From Candidatus Proteinoplasmatales archaeon SG8-5 (lineage in GTDB: Archaea; Thermoplasmatota; Thermoplasmata; SG8-5), in contig LSSH01000087.1 of assembly GCA_001595885.1 (NCBI GenBank), positions 1 through 12,702 of the forward strand: a stretch of DNA of 12,702 bases, given 5' to 3'. A program made the translations under genes and the position numbers. Under the pieces are notes generated by a model that saw only the letters and a program-made list of their open reading frames with translations, did not search any database and was not told the origin of the DNA. This document shows, piece by piece, positions 1 to 6,401 of this stretch. Every line of letters starts with the position of its first letter. Position 1 is the first letter of the stretch.

Positions 1-177
1 GAGAAGCGGGTCACCTCGGTCCTGGCCGTCATCGGCGACGGCCACGTCAGCGGGATCGCCGAGCTCCTGAAGGACCGTGAGCCGAAGGTAATACGGTTGG
101 CTGATGTGAGGGATTGGAAACCTAATGTAGCCGGAGATTCATCCAGTGCCGGCTTTTCAATCAATGTCCAAGCGTAA
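1..177 (+). CDS. C-terminal fragment of a probable TraB-family protein
   Basis: The frame is open from the first base of the window to TAA at 175-177, giving the last 58 residues of a gene that begins upstream. The fragment reads VTSVLAVIGDGHVSGIAELL, then a charged stretch ending in polar residues. A hydrophobic beta-strand followed by a G-x-GH-x-x-GI turn is what I associate with the C-terminal conserved motif of TraB/PrgY-type proteins, which usually have GAGH there; here it is GDGH. TraB-family proteins are thought to be metal-dependent, often membrane-linked hydrolases or inhibitors of peptide signals. No membrane segment is visible in the fragment. The tail after the motif is only about 38 residues, so any transmembrane part would have to lie upstream. 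The family call rests on one short motif and is tentative. Confidence 0.5.
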   Translation, partial: EKRVTSVLAVIGDGHVSGIAELLKDREPKVIRLADVRDWKPNVAGDSSSAGFSINVQA

Positions 178-183
178 ACGTAA

Positions 184-194
184 GGTTTTTAACC
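184..194 (+). promoter_or_regulatory. TATA-like promoter element for the HPS-RraA gene
   Basis: The sequence GGTTTTTAACC contains a TTTTTAA core at 186-192, centred about 29 nt before the ATG at 218. In archaea transcription starts about 25-27 nt downstream of the TATA centre, so the transcript would begin at or 1-3 nt before the start codon. No Shine-Dalgarno site precedes the ATG, which fits leaderless translation. The element lies just after the stop of the upstream gene (177). This is inference from spacing and composition. Confidence 0.5.
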
Positions 195-217
195 ATGCTC
201 TCATCATCACGGCTTGC

Positions 218-1510
218 ATGGACAAGGTGATCACCCAGGTCGCATTGGACCTCGCCGACGCTCCCAGGGCGCTGCAGATCGCAAGGGAATCCGTGGACGG
301 CGGCATAGACTGGCTGGAGGCCGGCACGCCCCTCATCAAGAGCGAGGGCATGGACTTTATCAGACAGCTCAAGGCAGAGTTCCCGGACCATCCCATCGTG
401 GCCGACATGAAGACGCTGGACGTTGGCGGCCTGGAGGTGGAGATGGCCACGAAATCCGGAGCCGAGGTCATCACCATCATGGGGATGTCCGAGGACCAGA
501 CAATCACCGAGGATCTCAAGTCAGCGAGCCAGTACGGCTCGAAGGTCATGGTCGACCTCATGGGCGTGAAGGACCCGGTTTCCAGGGCCGAACAGCTTGC
601 CGAGATGGGCGTTCATTATCTGTGCGTCCACGTCAGCATCGACGAGCAGATGGTCGGCGGCAATCCAATGGAAACCCTCAAGGGGGTCTCGGAAGCGGTC
701 GACATTCCCGTGGCCGTTGCGGGAGGCCTGAACTCGGAGACCGCGCCGCTCGCGGTTGAGAACGGCGCATCGATAATAATAGTCGGGGGAGCGATCATCA
801 AGGCCGCTGACGTCACCAAGGCGACAAGGAATATCGTTCTATCAGTAACCGAATTGAAACCTGTTGCATCCGAGTTGTACAAGAAGTACGGGCCCGAGGA
901 ACTGTTCGAGGCCTTCACAAAGGTTTCGACGCCCAACATCGCGGACGCCATGCACGAACAGGGCTCTATGTCCGGCATCCAGCCAATCCTCAACCACGGG
1001 ACCAAGATGGTCGGCCGCGCCATCACGGTCAGAACGATGGACGGCGACTGGGCAAAACCTGTCGAGGCCGTTGACAAGGCGGAAAAGGGAGATGTCATAG
1101 TCATCGACGCGGGCAAGGGAGACATCGCGGTCTGGGGAGAACTGGCATCTTGGAGCTGCAAGCAAAAGGGTATAACGGGCGTGGTCATCGACGGGGCCAT
1201 CCGGGACGTCGACGAGATCCTTGATATGGACTTCCCCGCCTTCGCCAGGCACAAGCGCTCCGCCGCCGGCGAACCCAAGGGCTTCGGCGAGATAGGCGCC
1301 GACATCGTCTGCGGCGGCCAACCCGTAAAGGACGGCGACTGGATAGTGGGCGATGAAACAGGCGTGGTAGTCGTCCCCCAGAAGGACGCCGTGGAGATAG
1401 CCAACCGCGCGCTCGACGTGATGGAGAGGGAGAATCGCATCAGAGAAGAGATACAGAGAGGAAGCACGTTGTCCCAGGTTTTGAACGTTGAGAAGTGGGA
1501 AAAGAAGTAG
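218..1510 (+). CDS. 3-hexulose-6-phosphate synthase fused to RraA-like domain
   Basis: This 430-residue protein has two domains. Residues about 1-208 form an orotidine-decarboxylase-like (beta/alpha)8 barrel typical of 3-hexulose-6-phosphate synthase: ITQVALDL near the start, EAGTPLIKSEG, VADMKTLDVG (acidic/lysine active-site strand), a VHVSID strand, PVAVAGGLN and IIVGGAI (phosphate-binding loops). HPS condenses ribulose 5-phosphate with formaldehyde; in archaea lacking the oxidative pentose phosphate pathway the reverse reaction is used to make pentoses. Residues about 215-430 are RraA/HMG-CHA-aldolase-like, with STPNIADAM, the GVVIDGAIRD motif, PAFARH and DETGVVVVP. A 24-codon upstream extension to 146 is open, but the ATG at 218 matches the usual HPS N-terminus, avoids overlap with the upstream gene and sits about 29 nt from a TATA-like box. 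Despite RraA's name (regulator of RNase E), the R-D motif fits a divalent-metal aldolase or decarboxylase. The role of the second domain is unknown. Confidence 0.88.
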   Translation: MDKVITQVALDLADAPRALQIARESVDGGIDWLEAGTPLIKSEGMDFIRQLKAEFPDHPIVADMKTLDVGGLEVEMATKSGAEVITIMGMSEDQTITEDLKSASQYGSKVMVDLMGVKDPVSRAEQLAEMGVHYLCVHVSIDEQMVGGNPMETLKGVSEAVDIPVAVAGGLNSETAPLAVENGASIIIVGGAIIKAADVTKATRNIVLSVTELKPVASELYKKYGPEELFEAFTKVSTPNIADAMHEQGSMSGIQPILNHGTKMVGRAITVRTMDGDWAKPVEAVDKAEKGDVIVIDAGKGDIAVWGELASWSCKQKGITGVVIDGAIRDVDEILDMDFPAFARHKRSAAGEPKGFGEIGADIVCGGQPVKDGDWIVGDETGVVVVPQKDAVEIANRALDVMERENRIREEIQRGSTLSQVLNVEKWEKK

Positions 1511-1539
1511 AGCAGGTTCGATGACGAAACCATCTGTGT

Positions 1540-1565
1540 TGAGTGATTGCTGTTTTCAATACTCA
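1540..1565 (+). terminator. Hairpin 30 nt after the HPS-RraA stop, possible 3' end
   Basis: TGAGTGATTG (1540-1549) and CAATACTCA (1557-1565) pair over nine base pairs with one bulged G, around a T-rich loop (CTGTTTT). It lies 30 nt past the stop of the HPS-RraA gene and about 55 nt before the promoter of the next gene. It could end or protect the upstream mRNA. There is no long T-tract right after it, so a terminator role is uncertain. Confidence 0.35.
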
Positions 1566-1602
1566 TACAAACACCAATAGATGAAAAATCCAAACATCGT
1601 TA

Positions 1603-1628
1603 ACCAAATGCTACCAAATGTTTAATAT
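1603..1628 (+). promoter_or_regulatory. Promoter of the acyl-CoA dehydrogenase operon with phased direct repeats
   Basis: A TATA-like TTTAATAT at 1621-1628 is directly preceded by two copies of ACCAAATG (1603-1610 and 1613-1620) with a 10-bp period, one DNA turn. The A-rich copy adjoining the TATA box occupies the BRE position. The expected transcription start is near 1652, leaving an 11-nt leader that holds a GGGTGTG Shine-Dalgarno-like site before the ATG at 1663. The paired repeats could be a regulator site; that is inference. Confidence 0.5.
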
Positions 1629-1662
1629 GGTTCATTTATTTCCCACGCGCGAGGGTGTGAGG

Positions 1663-2802
1663 ATGGACTTTGCGCTCACCAAGGAGCAGGAGATGGTCAG
1701 GAAGACCGCCAGGGATTTTGCGGCGAACGAGCTTGAGCCGATTGCCGCGGATATCGATGAGAGCGCTGAATTTCCCACCGAGACCGTCCGGAAGCTCGGA
1801 GAGCTCGGCTTCATGGGCATGACCGTCCCCAAGGAGTGGGGCGGGGCAGGCCTCGACGACGTGAGCTACGTCATCGCCATCGAGGAGATATCCAAGGTCT
1901 GCGCCTCCCACGGCATCACGCTCTCGGTCAACAACTCGCTTGTCTGCTGGCCGCTCATGGCCTTTGGGACCGATGCACAGAAGGAGAAGTACCTCAAGCC
2001 GCTGGCCAGCGGTCAGAAGCTGGGTTGTTTCGGCCTGACCGAGCCCAACGCGGGAACCGATGCGGCATCGCAGGCGACAGTTGCCGAAAAGCAGGGAGAC
2101 AAGTATGTAATAAACGGCAACAAGATATTCATCACCAACGGGGAGAAGGCCGACGTTGCCATAATATTCGCAATGACCGACAAGAGCAAGGGCACACGGG
2201 GCATCAGCGCCTTCATAATCGAGAAGGAGTTTCCCGGATTCTCCATCGGAACCGTCGAGAAGAAGCTGGGCATCAGGGGCTCATGCACGGCCGAGTTGGT
2301 ATTCGAGGACATGGTCGTGCCCGAGCAAAACCTGCTCGGAGGCGAGGGCAAGGGCTTCAAGGTGGCCATGGCAACTCTGGACGGTGGCAGGATAGGCGTC
2401 GCAGCACAGGCCCTCGGCATTGCCGAAGCCGCTTTCGAAGCGAGCGTGAAGTACGCAAAGGAGAGGGAGCAGTTCGGCAAGCCCATCAGCAAGTTCCAGG
2501 CCATCCAGTGGTTCTTATCTGACATGGCAACCGAGATCGAGGCCGCGAGGATGCTCGTTTACCGCGCGGCATTCGACAAGTGGCAGAAACGGCCTTACAC
2601 CGTGTCGGCCGCAATGGCCAAATACCTGGCCTCGGACGTCGCCATGAAGACGACGAGGAACGCCATCCAGGTTCACGGAGGATACGGCTTCACCAAGGAT
2701 TACCCGGTCGAGAGGTTCTACCGCGACGCGAAGATCACGGAGATCTACGAGGGAACGACCGAAGTTCAGAAAATGGTCATATCAGGAAATTTATTAAAAT
2801 AA
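1663..2802 (+). CDS. Acyl-CoA dehydrogenase
   Basis: A full-length 379-residue acyl-CoA dehydrogenase, the usual family size. It would oxidise acyl-CoA to trans-2-enoyl-CoA with FAD and hand electrons to ETF, or run in reverse as an enoyl-CoA reductase. The order is standard: an N-terminal helical domain starting MDFALTKEQEMVRKTARDF, the FAD/substrate motif CFGLTEPNAGTDA, KIFITNG, the second domain with ELVFEDMVVP, then the C-terminal helical bundle with YAKEREQFGKPI, QVHGGYGF and the IYEGTTEVQ motif, whose Glu (about residue 363) is the catalytic base of short- and medium-chain enzymes. An in-frame extension to 1618 is open but contains the TATA box, so the ATG at 1663 after GGGTGTGAGG is chosen. 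The etf genes follow in the same direction. The sequence resembles butyryl-CoA/short-chain dehydrogenases, but chain-length specificity cannot be read reliably. Confidence 0.95.
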   Translation: MDFALTKEQEMVRKTARDFAANELEPIAADIDESAEFPTETVRKLGELGFMGMTVPKEWGGAGLDDVSYVIAIEEISKVCASHGITLSVNNSLVCWPLMAFGTDAQKEKYLKPLASGQKLGCFGLTEPNAGTDAASQATVAEKQGDKYVINGNKIFITNGEKADVAIIFAMTDKSKGTRGISAFIIEKEFPGFSIGTVEKKLGIRGSCTAELVFEDMVVPEQNLLGGEGKGFKVAMATLDGGRIGVAAQALGIAEAAFEASVKYAKEREQFGKPISKFQAIQWFLSDMATEIEAARMLVYRAAFDKWQKRPYTVSAAMAKYLASDVAMKTTRNAIQVHGGYGFTKDYPVERFYRDAKITEIYEGTTEVQKMVISGNLLK

Positions 2803-2811
2803 GGTGATAAA

Positions 2812-2904
2812 ATGTTCACATCTGGATCTACCCTTGGAGTTACCGAGACGATTCTCGGGATTGTCCAACATTCAGGTTCATCAGGAATTGGAGTGATAAC
2901 ATGA
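2812..2904 (+). CDS. Possible 30-residue mini-ORF coupled to etfB
   Basis: Directly after the acyl-CoA dehydrogenase stop, AAGGTGATAAAATG places an ATG three bases behind a GGTGAT Shine-Dalgarno core. This register is shared with other genes in this window (GGTGAT-N3-ATG). The ORF runs 30 codons and its TGA overlaps the etfB start as ATGA, the usual sign of translational coupling. The peptide begins MFTSGSTLGVTETILGIV and is rich in Gly, Ser and Thr with a short hydrophobic middle; no known motif is seen. It could be a coupling leader peptide, a small partner protein, or chance. At this length, open frame alone is weak evidence; the SD site and exact overlap are the support. Confidence 0.4.
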   Translation: MFTSGSTLGVTETILGIVQHSGSSGIGVIT

Positions 2905-3686
2905 ACATAGTAGTGTGCATCAAGCAAGTTCCAGACACGACCGACGTGAAGATCGACCCGAAGACCGGGACGCTCATCAGAGAGGGGGTGCCCAGCATCG
3001 TCAACCCCGACGACAAGCACGCCATAGAGGAAGCGCTTCGGCTGAAGGAGAAGTTCGGCGGGAAGGTCACCGCGGTATCGATGGGGCCGCCCCAGGCCGA
3101 GGACGCCCTCCGCGAGGCGAGCGCGATGGGAGTGGACGAGATGATACTCCTCTGCGACAGGGCCTTTGCGGGTGCTGACACATGGGCGACATCCTACGCC
3201 CTGGGCACGGCAGTGCGGAAGCTCGGATTCGACCTGGTCATCTGCGGCCGCGAGGCCATCGACGGTGACACGGCCCAGATCGGCCCCCAGATGGCGGAGC
3301 ACCTGGGAGTGCCCCAGATAACATACGTGAGGAACGTGGAGATGGGCGACGGCAAGATAATCTGCGAACGGGCGCTGGAGGACGGCTACGAGAGGATAGA
3401 GGCCAACCTGCCTGCACTGATAACGGTCATCGCCGACCTGAACAAGCCCAGATATCCGTCCGTCAGGGGCATCGTGGAGGCCTACCGGGAGAAGGAGGTC
3501 AAGGTCTGGACGGCCGGGGATATAAACGCGGACCCGCAGTGCATAGGCCTGGAGGGCTCACCGACCGAGGTCCAGAGAACGTTCGCCCCGGAACCCAAGG
3601 GCGAGGGAGAGATGCTCGAAGGCAGCACCGAGGAGGTGTGCAGCCAGCTCGTCTCCAGACTGAAGGACAAGAACGTGCTGAGGTGA
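2901..3686 (+). CDS. etfB: Electron transfer flavoprotein, beta subunit (FixA/EtfB)
   Basis: This 261-residue protein is the normal EtfB length and opens with the family N-terminus MNIVVCIKQVPDTTDVKID. Other conserved stretches are VNPDDKHAIEEALRLKE, VTAVSMGPPQAEDALREA, a DLVICGREAIDGDTAQIGP motif (Asp121-Gly-Asp-Thr) and LPALITVIADLNKPRYPS near the C-terminus. The DGDTAQ loop binds AMP in ordinary ETFs and a second, bifurcating FAD in electron-bifurcating ETFs. The protein pairs with EtfA to carry electrons from the acyl-CoA dehydrogenase encoded just upstream. Its start is set by GGAGTGATAACATG, a near-perfect SD three bases before the ATG. It lies 98 bp after the dehydrogenase gene, a gap filled by a mini-ORF overlapping its start codon. 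The call is secure; whether the pair bifurcates cannot be settled from this subunit by eye. Confidence 0.95.
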   Translation: MNIVVCIKQVPDTTDVKIDPKTGTLIREGVPSIVNPDDKHAIEEALRLKEKFGGKVTAVSMGPPQAEDALREASAMGVDEMILLCDRAFAGADTWATSYALGTAVRKLGFDLVICGREAIDGDTAQIGPQMAEHLGVPQITYVRNVEMGDGKIICERALEDGYERIEANLPALITVIADLNKPRYPSVRGIVEAYREKEVKVWTAGDINADPQCIGLEGSPTEVQRTFAPEPKGEGEMLEGSTEEVCSQLVSRLKDKNVLR

Positions 3687-3690
3687 TATC

Positions 3691-3759
3691 TTGAAACTGG
3701 ATGATTTAATTTGGATTTGCAGGATCAAGACATGCCTGCCGAGAATCAGGAGGCGATGA
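3691..3759 (+). CDS. Possible 22-residue TTG-start mini-ORF before etfA
   Basis: The etfB stop sits inside AGGTGATATCTTG, which puts a TTG three bases after a GGTGAT core, the same register as the confirmed starts nearby. The frame runs 22 codons, with two cysteines and an arginine-rich end (LPRIRRR), and stops with TGA one base before the etfA ATG. It mirrors the mini-ORF before etfB, which is why it is listed. The TTG start and tiny size make it weak, and GGTGAT here partly arises from the etfB stop codon itself. It may instead be an untranslated spacer. Confidence 0.22.
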   Translation: MKLDDLIWICRIKTCLPRIRRR

Positions 3760-3760
3760 G

Positions 3761-5125
3761 ATGGAGGTGAAGATCGATAGGGACGCGTGCATCGGATGCG
3801 GCATATGCGTTAAGCAATGCCCGGACGGCTACGAACTGGACGACGAGGTCAAGGCCGTGGTTAGGAATCCCGAGGCACCTTGCATCAAGGAGGCGGCCGA
3901 GGCCTGCCCGACGGCCGCCATAACGGTTGCTGGAGAGCCCGCACCCGCTACCGAGGTCACCCCTGCCGAACCGGCGGCAGAGGCCTCACCGGCGGAGGAG
4001 ACTGCACCTGCTGAAGAGGCCAGGCCGGCAGAGGTAATCACCATCGACGAAGGCGTTCCGGAGGTTGCGGTTGCAGAATCCGTGCCTCCACCGTCAGGCG
4101 GCGTGGTCTCAAAGGTCACGGTCGCCGAGGCCAGGGGAGTGATGGTGTTCGCCGAGCAGAGGGGCGGAGAGCTGAAGAAGGTCTCGCTCGAGCTGCTCGG
4201 ATGCGGTCGCGGTCTCGCCGATGACCTGGGGGTGCCCCTGATGGCAGCCCTTCTGGGCCAGGGGGTGGATGCCCTGGCCGACGACCTGATAGCCGGCGGG
4301 GCGGACAAGGTCTACCTCATCCAGGACCCCATGCTTCAGGATTACAACACCTCGGCCTACGCAAGGGCCATGAGCAACCTCATCGTGAGCGAGAAACCCG
4401 AGATTGCCCTCTACGGGGCAACTCACATCGGCAGGGACCTGGCACCCAGGGTTGCCAGGCAGGTGGATACGGGGCTCACCGCCGATTGCACCGAGCTGTC
4501 CATAGACCCGGAGAAGAGGCTGCTCCTGCAGACCAGACCCGCCTTCGGCGGCAACATCATGGCCACCATAATGTGCCCCAGACACAGGCCGCAGATGTCA
4601 ACGGTACGGCCGGGCATCATGAAGGCCCTGGAACCGGATACGTCCAGGCAGGGCGAGGTCGTTGCCTTCGACCCCGGTCTGACCGAGGCCGATGCAATGA
4701 CCAGGTTAATCGAGATCGTCAAGGAGCGAAAGCAGGTCGCGAACCTCGAAGAGGCCAAGTTCATCGTCTCCGGCGGAAGGGGCGTGGGCGGCGAGGAGGG
4801 CTTCAAGACCATCAGGGCCCTGGCCGACGTCATCGGCGCCGAGGTTGGCGGTTCAAGGGTCGCGGTCGAAAAGGGCTGGATAGCCAAGGACCACCAGGTT
4901 GGCCAGACAGGCAAGACCGTGCGCCCTCGACTCTATATCGCCTGCGGCATTTCCGGTTCGATACAGCACCGCGCCGGAATGCAGACGTCGGAGTTTATTG
5001 TCGCTATCAACAAGGATCCGGGCGCCCAGATCTTTACGGTTGCCGACATCGGCATCGTCGGGGACCTGTTCGAAGTCATTCCGGTTCTTATCGAAGAACT
5101 TAAAGCTGCAGGCATCGGGGCATAA
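3761..5125 (+). CDS. etfA: Electron transfer flavoprotein alpha subunit with N-terminal ferredoxin domain
   Basis: The 454 residues are well above the roughly 320 of a classical EtfA because of an N-terminal addition. Residues 1-56 are a ferredoxin-like domain: C10, C13, C16 and C49-Pro can bind one [4Fe-4S] cluster. C20 and C41 fall where single-cluster ferredoxins (Desulfovibrio gigas, Pyrococcus furiosus types) have a disulfide. Residues about 58-107 are an Ala/Pro/Glu-rich flexible linker. EtfA proper follows. Its FAD domain starts near residue 325, with SGGRGVGGEEGFK at 337, QVGQTGKTVRPRLYIACG, SGSIQHRAG and INKDPGAQIFTVADIGIVGD. The start ATG follows AGGAGGCGATGAG, a strong SD. Ferredoxin-EtfA fusions are known in CarE of the Acetobacterium caffeyl-CoA reductase complex, where ETF bifurcates electrons between ferredoxin and the acyl-CoA substrate. 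With the neighbouring dehydrogenase, a similar complex is plausible. No ETF:quinone oxidoreductase gene is in the window. Confidence 0.95.
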   Translation: MEVKIDRDACIGCGICVKQCPDGYELDDEVKAVVRNPEAPCIKEAAEACPTAAITVAGEPAPATEVTPAEPAAEASPAEETAPAEEARPAEVITIDEGVPEVAVAESVPPPSGGVVSKVTVAEARGVMVFAEQRGGELKKVSLELLGCGRGLADDLGVPLMAALLGQGVDALADDLIAGGADKVYLIQDPMLQDYNTSAYARAMSNLIVSEKPEIALYGATHIGRDLAPRVARQVDTGLTADCTELSIDPEKRLLLQTRPAFGGNIMATIMCPRHRPQMSTVRPGIMKALEPDTSRQGEVVAFDPGLTEADAMTRLIEIVKERKQVANLEEAKFIVSGGRGVGGEEGFKTIRALADVIGAEVGGSRVAVEKGWIAKDHQVGQTGKTVRPRLYIACGISGSIQHRAGMQTSEFIVAINKDPGAQIFTVADIGIVGDLFEVIPVLIEELKAAGIGA

Positions 5126-5159
5126 TCCGTTTGGAACCAAGTATAAAACGATCAAATAA

Positions 5160-5229
5160 GAGGTCTCCCAGGCGTCGTACACCTACGTATTATCTTCATT
5201 TACAAACGGTATACGACAATCTCTGCCTT
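5160..5229 (+). repeat. Intergenic repeat copy A
   Basis: Seventy bases starting GAGGTCTCCCAGGCGTCGTA, 34 nt after the etfA stop. The first 21 bases match copy B (12562) at 18 positions. The 3' block, starting ACGGT and containing GACAATCTC (5206-5229), matches copy B at 19 of 24. The segment between the blocks differs in sequence but keeps its length to within one base. Conserved ends with a fixed spacing suggest a structured or protein-bound element rather than chance. Confidence 0.7.
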
Positions 5230-5268
5230 GCAAGAGAATGAATTTGTAGATATATGTGCAAGAGGCTC

Positions 5269-5302
5269 TATCGTTGCTTGAGTTTACATCCAAGCAATGA
5301 TA
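5269..5302 (+). promoter_or_regulatory. 12-bp inverted repeat directly upstream of the M20 promoter
   Basis: TATCGTTGCTTG (5269-5280) and CAAGCAATGATA (5291-5302) are inverted repeats with 11 of 12 exact pairs and one G-T, separated by 10 bp. Half-site centres are about 22 bp apart, two helical turns, as expected for a dimeric DNA-binding protein. The right arm ends 3 bp before the TATA-like box, so a bound protein could block or aid TBP/TFB. It could also be an RNA hairpin ending an upstream transcript, but no T-tract follows. Confidence 0.5.
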
Positions 5303-5305
5303 AAC

Positions 5306-5314
5306 AATTTATCT
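5306..5314 (+). promoter_or_regulatory. TATA-like box of the M20-radical SAM operon
   Basis: AATTTATCT is centred 27 nt before the ATG at 5337, the archaeal TATA-to-start-site distance, so the mRNA probably begins at the start codon (leaderless). No Shine-Dalgarno sequence precedes the gene. This spacing favours 5337 over the in-frame ATG at 5328 or TTG at 5316. Confidence 0.45.
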
Positions 5315-5336
5315 GTTGGGCTCCTTTATGTCATCG

Positions 5337-6401
5337 ATGTCCAAAGAACGTGCACTGGAACTCCTGCTCTCACTTCTTAACGCCGAGAGCGAGCCCCAGA
5401 TGTCCAAGGAACCCGTTTTGGAGGTTGTCGCCCCCATTCTGGAAGATATGGGTTTGGAGGTCCACCGCCATGAAAATCAGGGAAACCCGGCCCTGTTCGC
5501 CAACAAAGGTCAACCGAAGGTCCTGCTGAGCGGTCACCTGGACACGGTCGTCAGGGGCGAAGGCTGGACGCGCGGCCAGGGCGAGGTCGACGGCGATATC
5601 GTGTACGGCCGCGGGGCCCTTGACATGAAGGGTCCCTGTGTTTCGTTATTGTTGGCTGCCGAGAGATTATCAAGTGAGGGAGTGGGCCTGGCAATAGTGC
5701 TGACCACCGACGAGGAGGTCGGGATGATGGGTGCAAAGGAGGTCGTTGCGAATCACCCGGAGATCGCCGATATTCCTCTCATACTCGTATGCGAGCCCAC
5801 TGCTTTCAAGCCAGCTGTTGAGGAGAAAGGCATTACCCAGCTTCGCGTCCGCGTCAGGGGAAGGAGCGCCCACGCGAGCATGCCGGAACTCGGTGACAAT
5901 GCGGTTGAAGGTCTGTTGAGGAGGCTTCAGAACCTGATGGCCTCGGAACGTTTTGGTACGGACGGCCAGGCTCCGATGACGGCCAGCATCGACAAGATAA
6001 ACGGGGGCGTCCTCATCAACGTCATACCCGACAGCGCCACCGCCGAGATCGACATACGCTTCTCTGCCGACCACACGAACCAAGAGGTGCTCGGCATCGT
6101 CAATGACCTCTTGGGAACGGCCGACGGCCGGGCCGAGGTCGAGGTTCTTCACCAGCTTCCCCCCGTGAGAACGGGCATCGGAGCGGACCTCATGGCCAGC
6201 ATCGAGGAGTACCTGGGTGCGAAGCACTACTCGGTACCCTACGGGACAGAGATGGTTCGTTTTGCCGAGCTGAACCCCAACATTTTCATCCTTGGGCCAG
6301 GCGTGGTCGAGGTCGCCCACAAGCTGGACGAGTGGATAGACATCAACGAGGTCCTGAAGGGCGCTCAGGTGTTCTACGACATCGGAAAGATGGTCTCATG
6401 A
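5337..6401 (+). CDS. M20-family zinc peptidase/deacylase (ArgE/DapE/CPG2 type)
   Basis: A 354-residue M20 metallohydrolase with all the expected two-metal ligands visible: His67 in SGHLDTV, Asp96 in GRGALDMKG, catalytic Glu126 and ligand Glu127 in TTDEEVG, Glu153 in VCEPT, and His328 in VEVAHKLDEW. The lid/dimerisation domain lies between, beginning near RGRSAHASMPELGDNAVEG. Such enzymes cut amide bonds of N-acylated amino acids or small peptides. ArgE, DapE, LysK and carboxypeptidase G2 share this fold and cannot be separated by eye. No lysine or arginine biosynthesis genes are adjacent. The gene is first in an operon with a radical SAM enzyme whose start overlaps its stop (ATGA), which suggests a common pathway. 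In-frame starts at 5316 (TTG) and 5328 (ATG) are possible; 5337 is preferred for its spacing to the TATA box. Confidence 0.9.
   Translation: MSKERALELLLSLLNAESEPQMSKEPVLEVVAPILEDMGLEVHRHENQGNPALFANKGQPKVLLSGHLDTVVRGEGWTRGQGEVDGDIVYGRGALDMKGPCVSLLLAAERLSSEGVGLAIVLTTDEEVGMMGAKEVVANHPEIADIPLILVCEPTAFKPAVEEKGITQLRVRVRGRSAHASMPELGDNAVEGLLRRLQNLMASERFGTDGQAPMTASIDKINGGVLINVIPDSATAEIDIRFSADHTNQEVLGIVNDLLGTADGRAEVEVLHQLPPVRTGIGADLMASIEEYLGAKHYSVPYGTEMVRFAELNPNIFILGPGVVEVAHKLDEWIDINEVLKGAQVFYDIGKMVS

Noticed and set aside
146..217. Upstream N-terminal extension of the HPS-RraA protein
   Set aside because: It would overlap the upstream TraB-like gene, contains the TATA-like box and adds a basic stretch absent from HPS proteins; ATG 218 gives the normal start.
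1514..1525. GGTTCGA resembling a tRNA T-loop after the HPS-RraA gene
   Set aside because: The flanking bases do not form a T-stem, and no acceptor stem, anticodon arm or CCA-proximal pairing is present.
616..1593. Long minus-strand open frame (325 codons) across the HPS-RraA gene
   Set aside because: It is antisense to a gene with clear family motifs on the plus strand. Its translation is Ser/Thr/Pro-rich with no recognisable domain, as expected for a GC-rich shadow frame.
6332..6397. 22-codon extension of the radical SAM protein
   Set aside because: It lies wholly inside the M20 gene. The ATG at 6398 makes an ATGA junction and places the CX3CX2C motif at the usual distance from the N-terminus.
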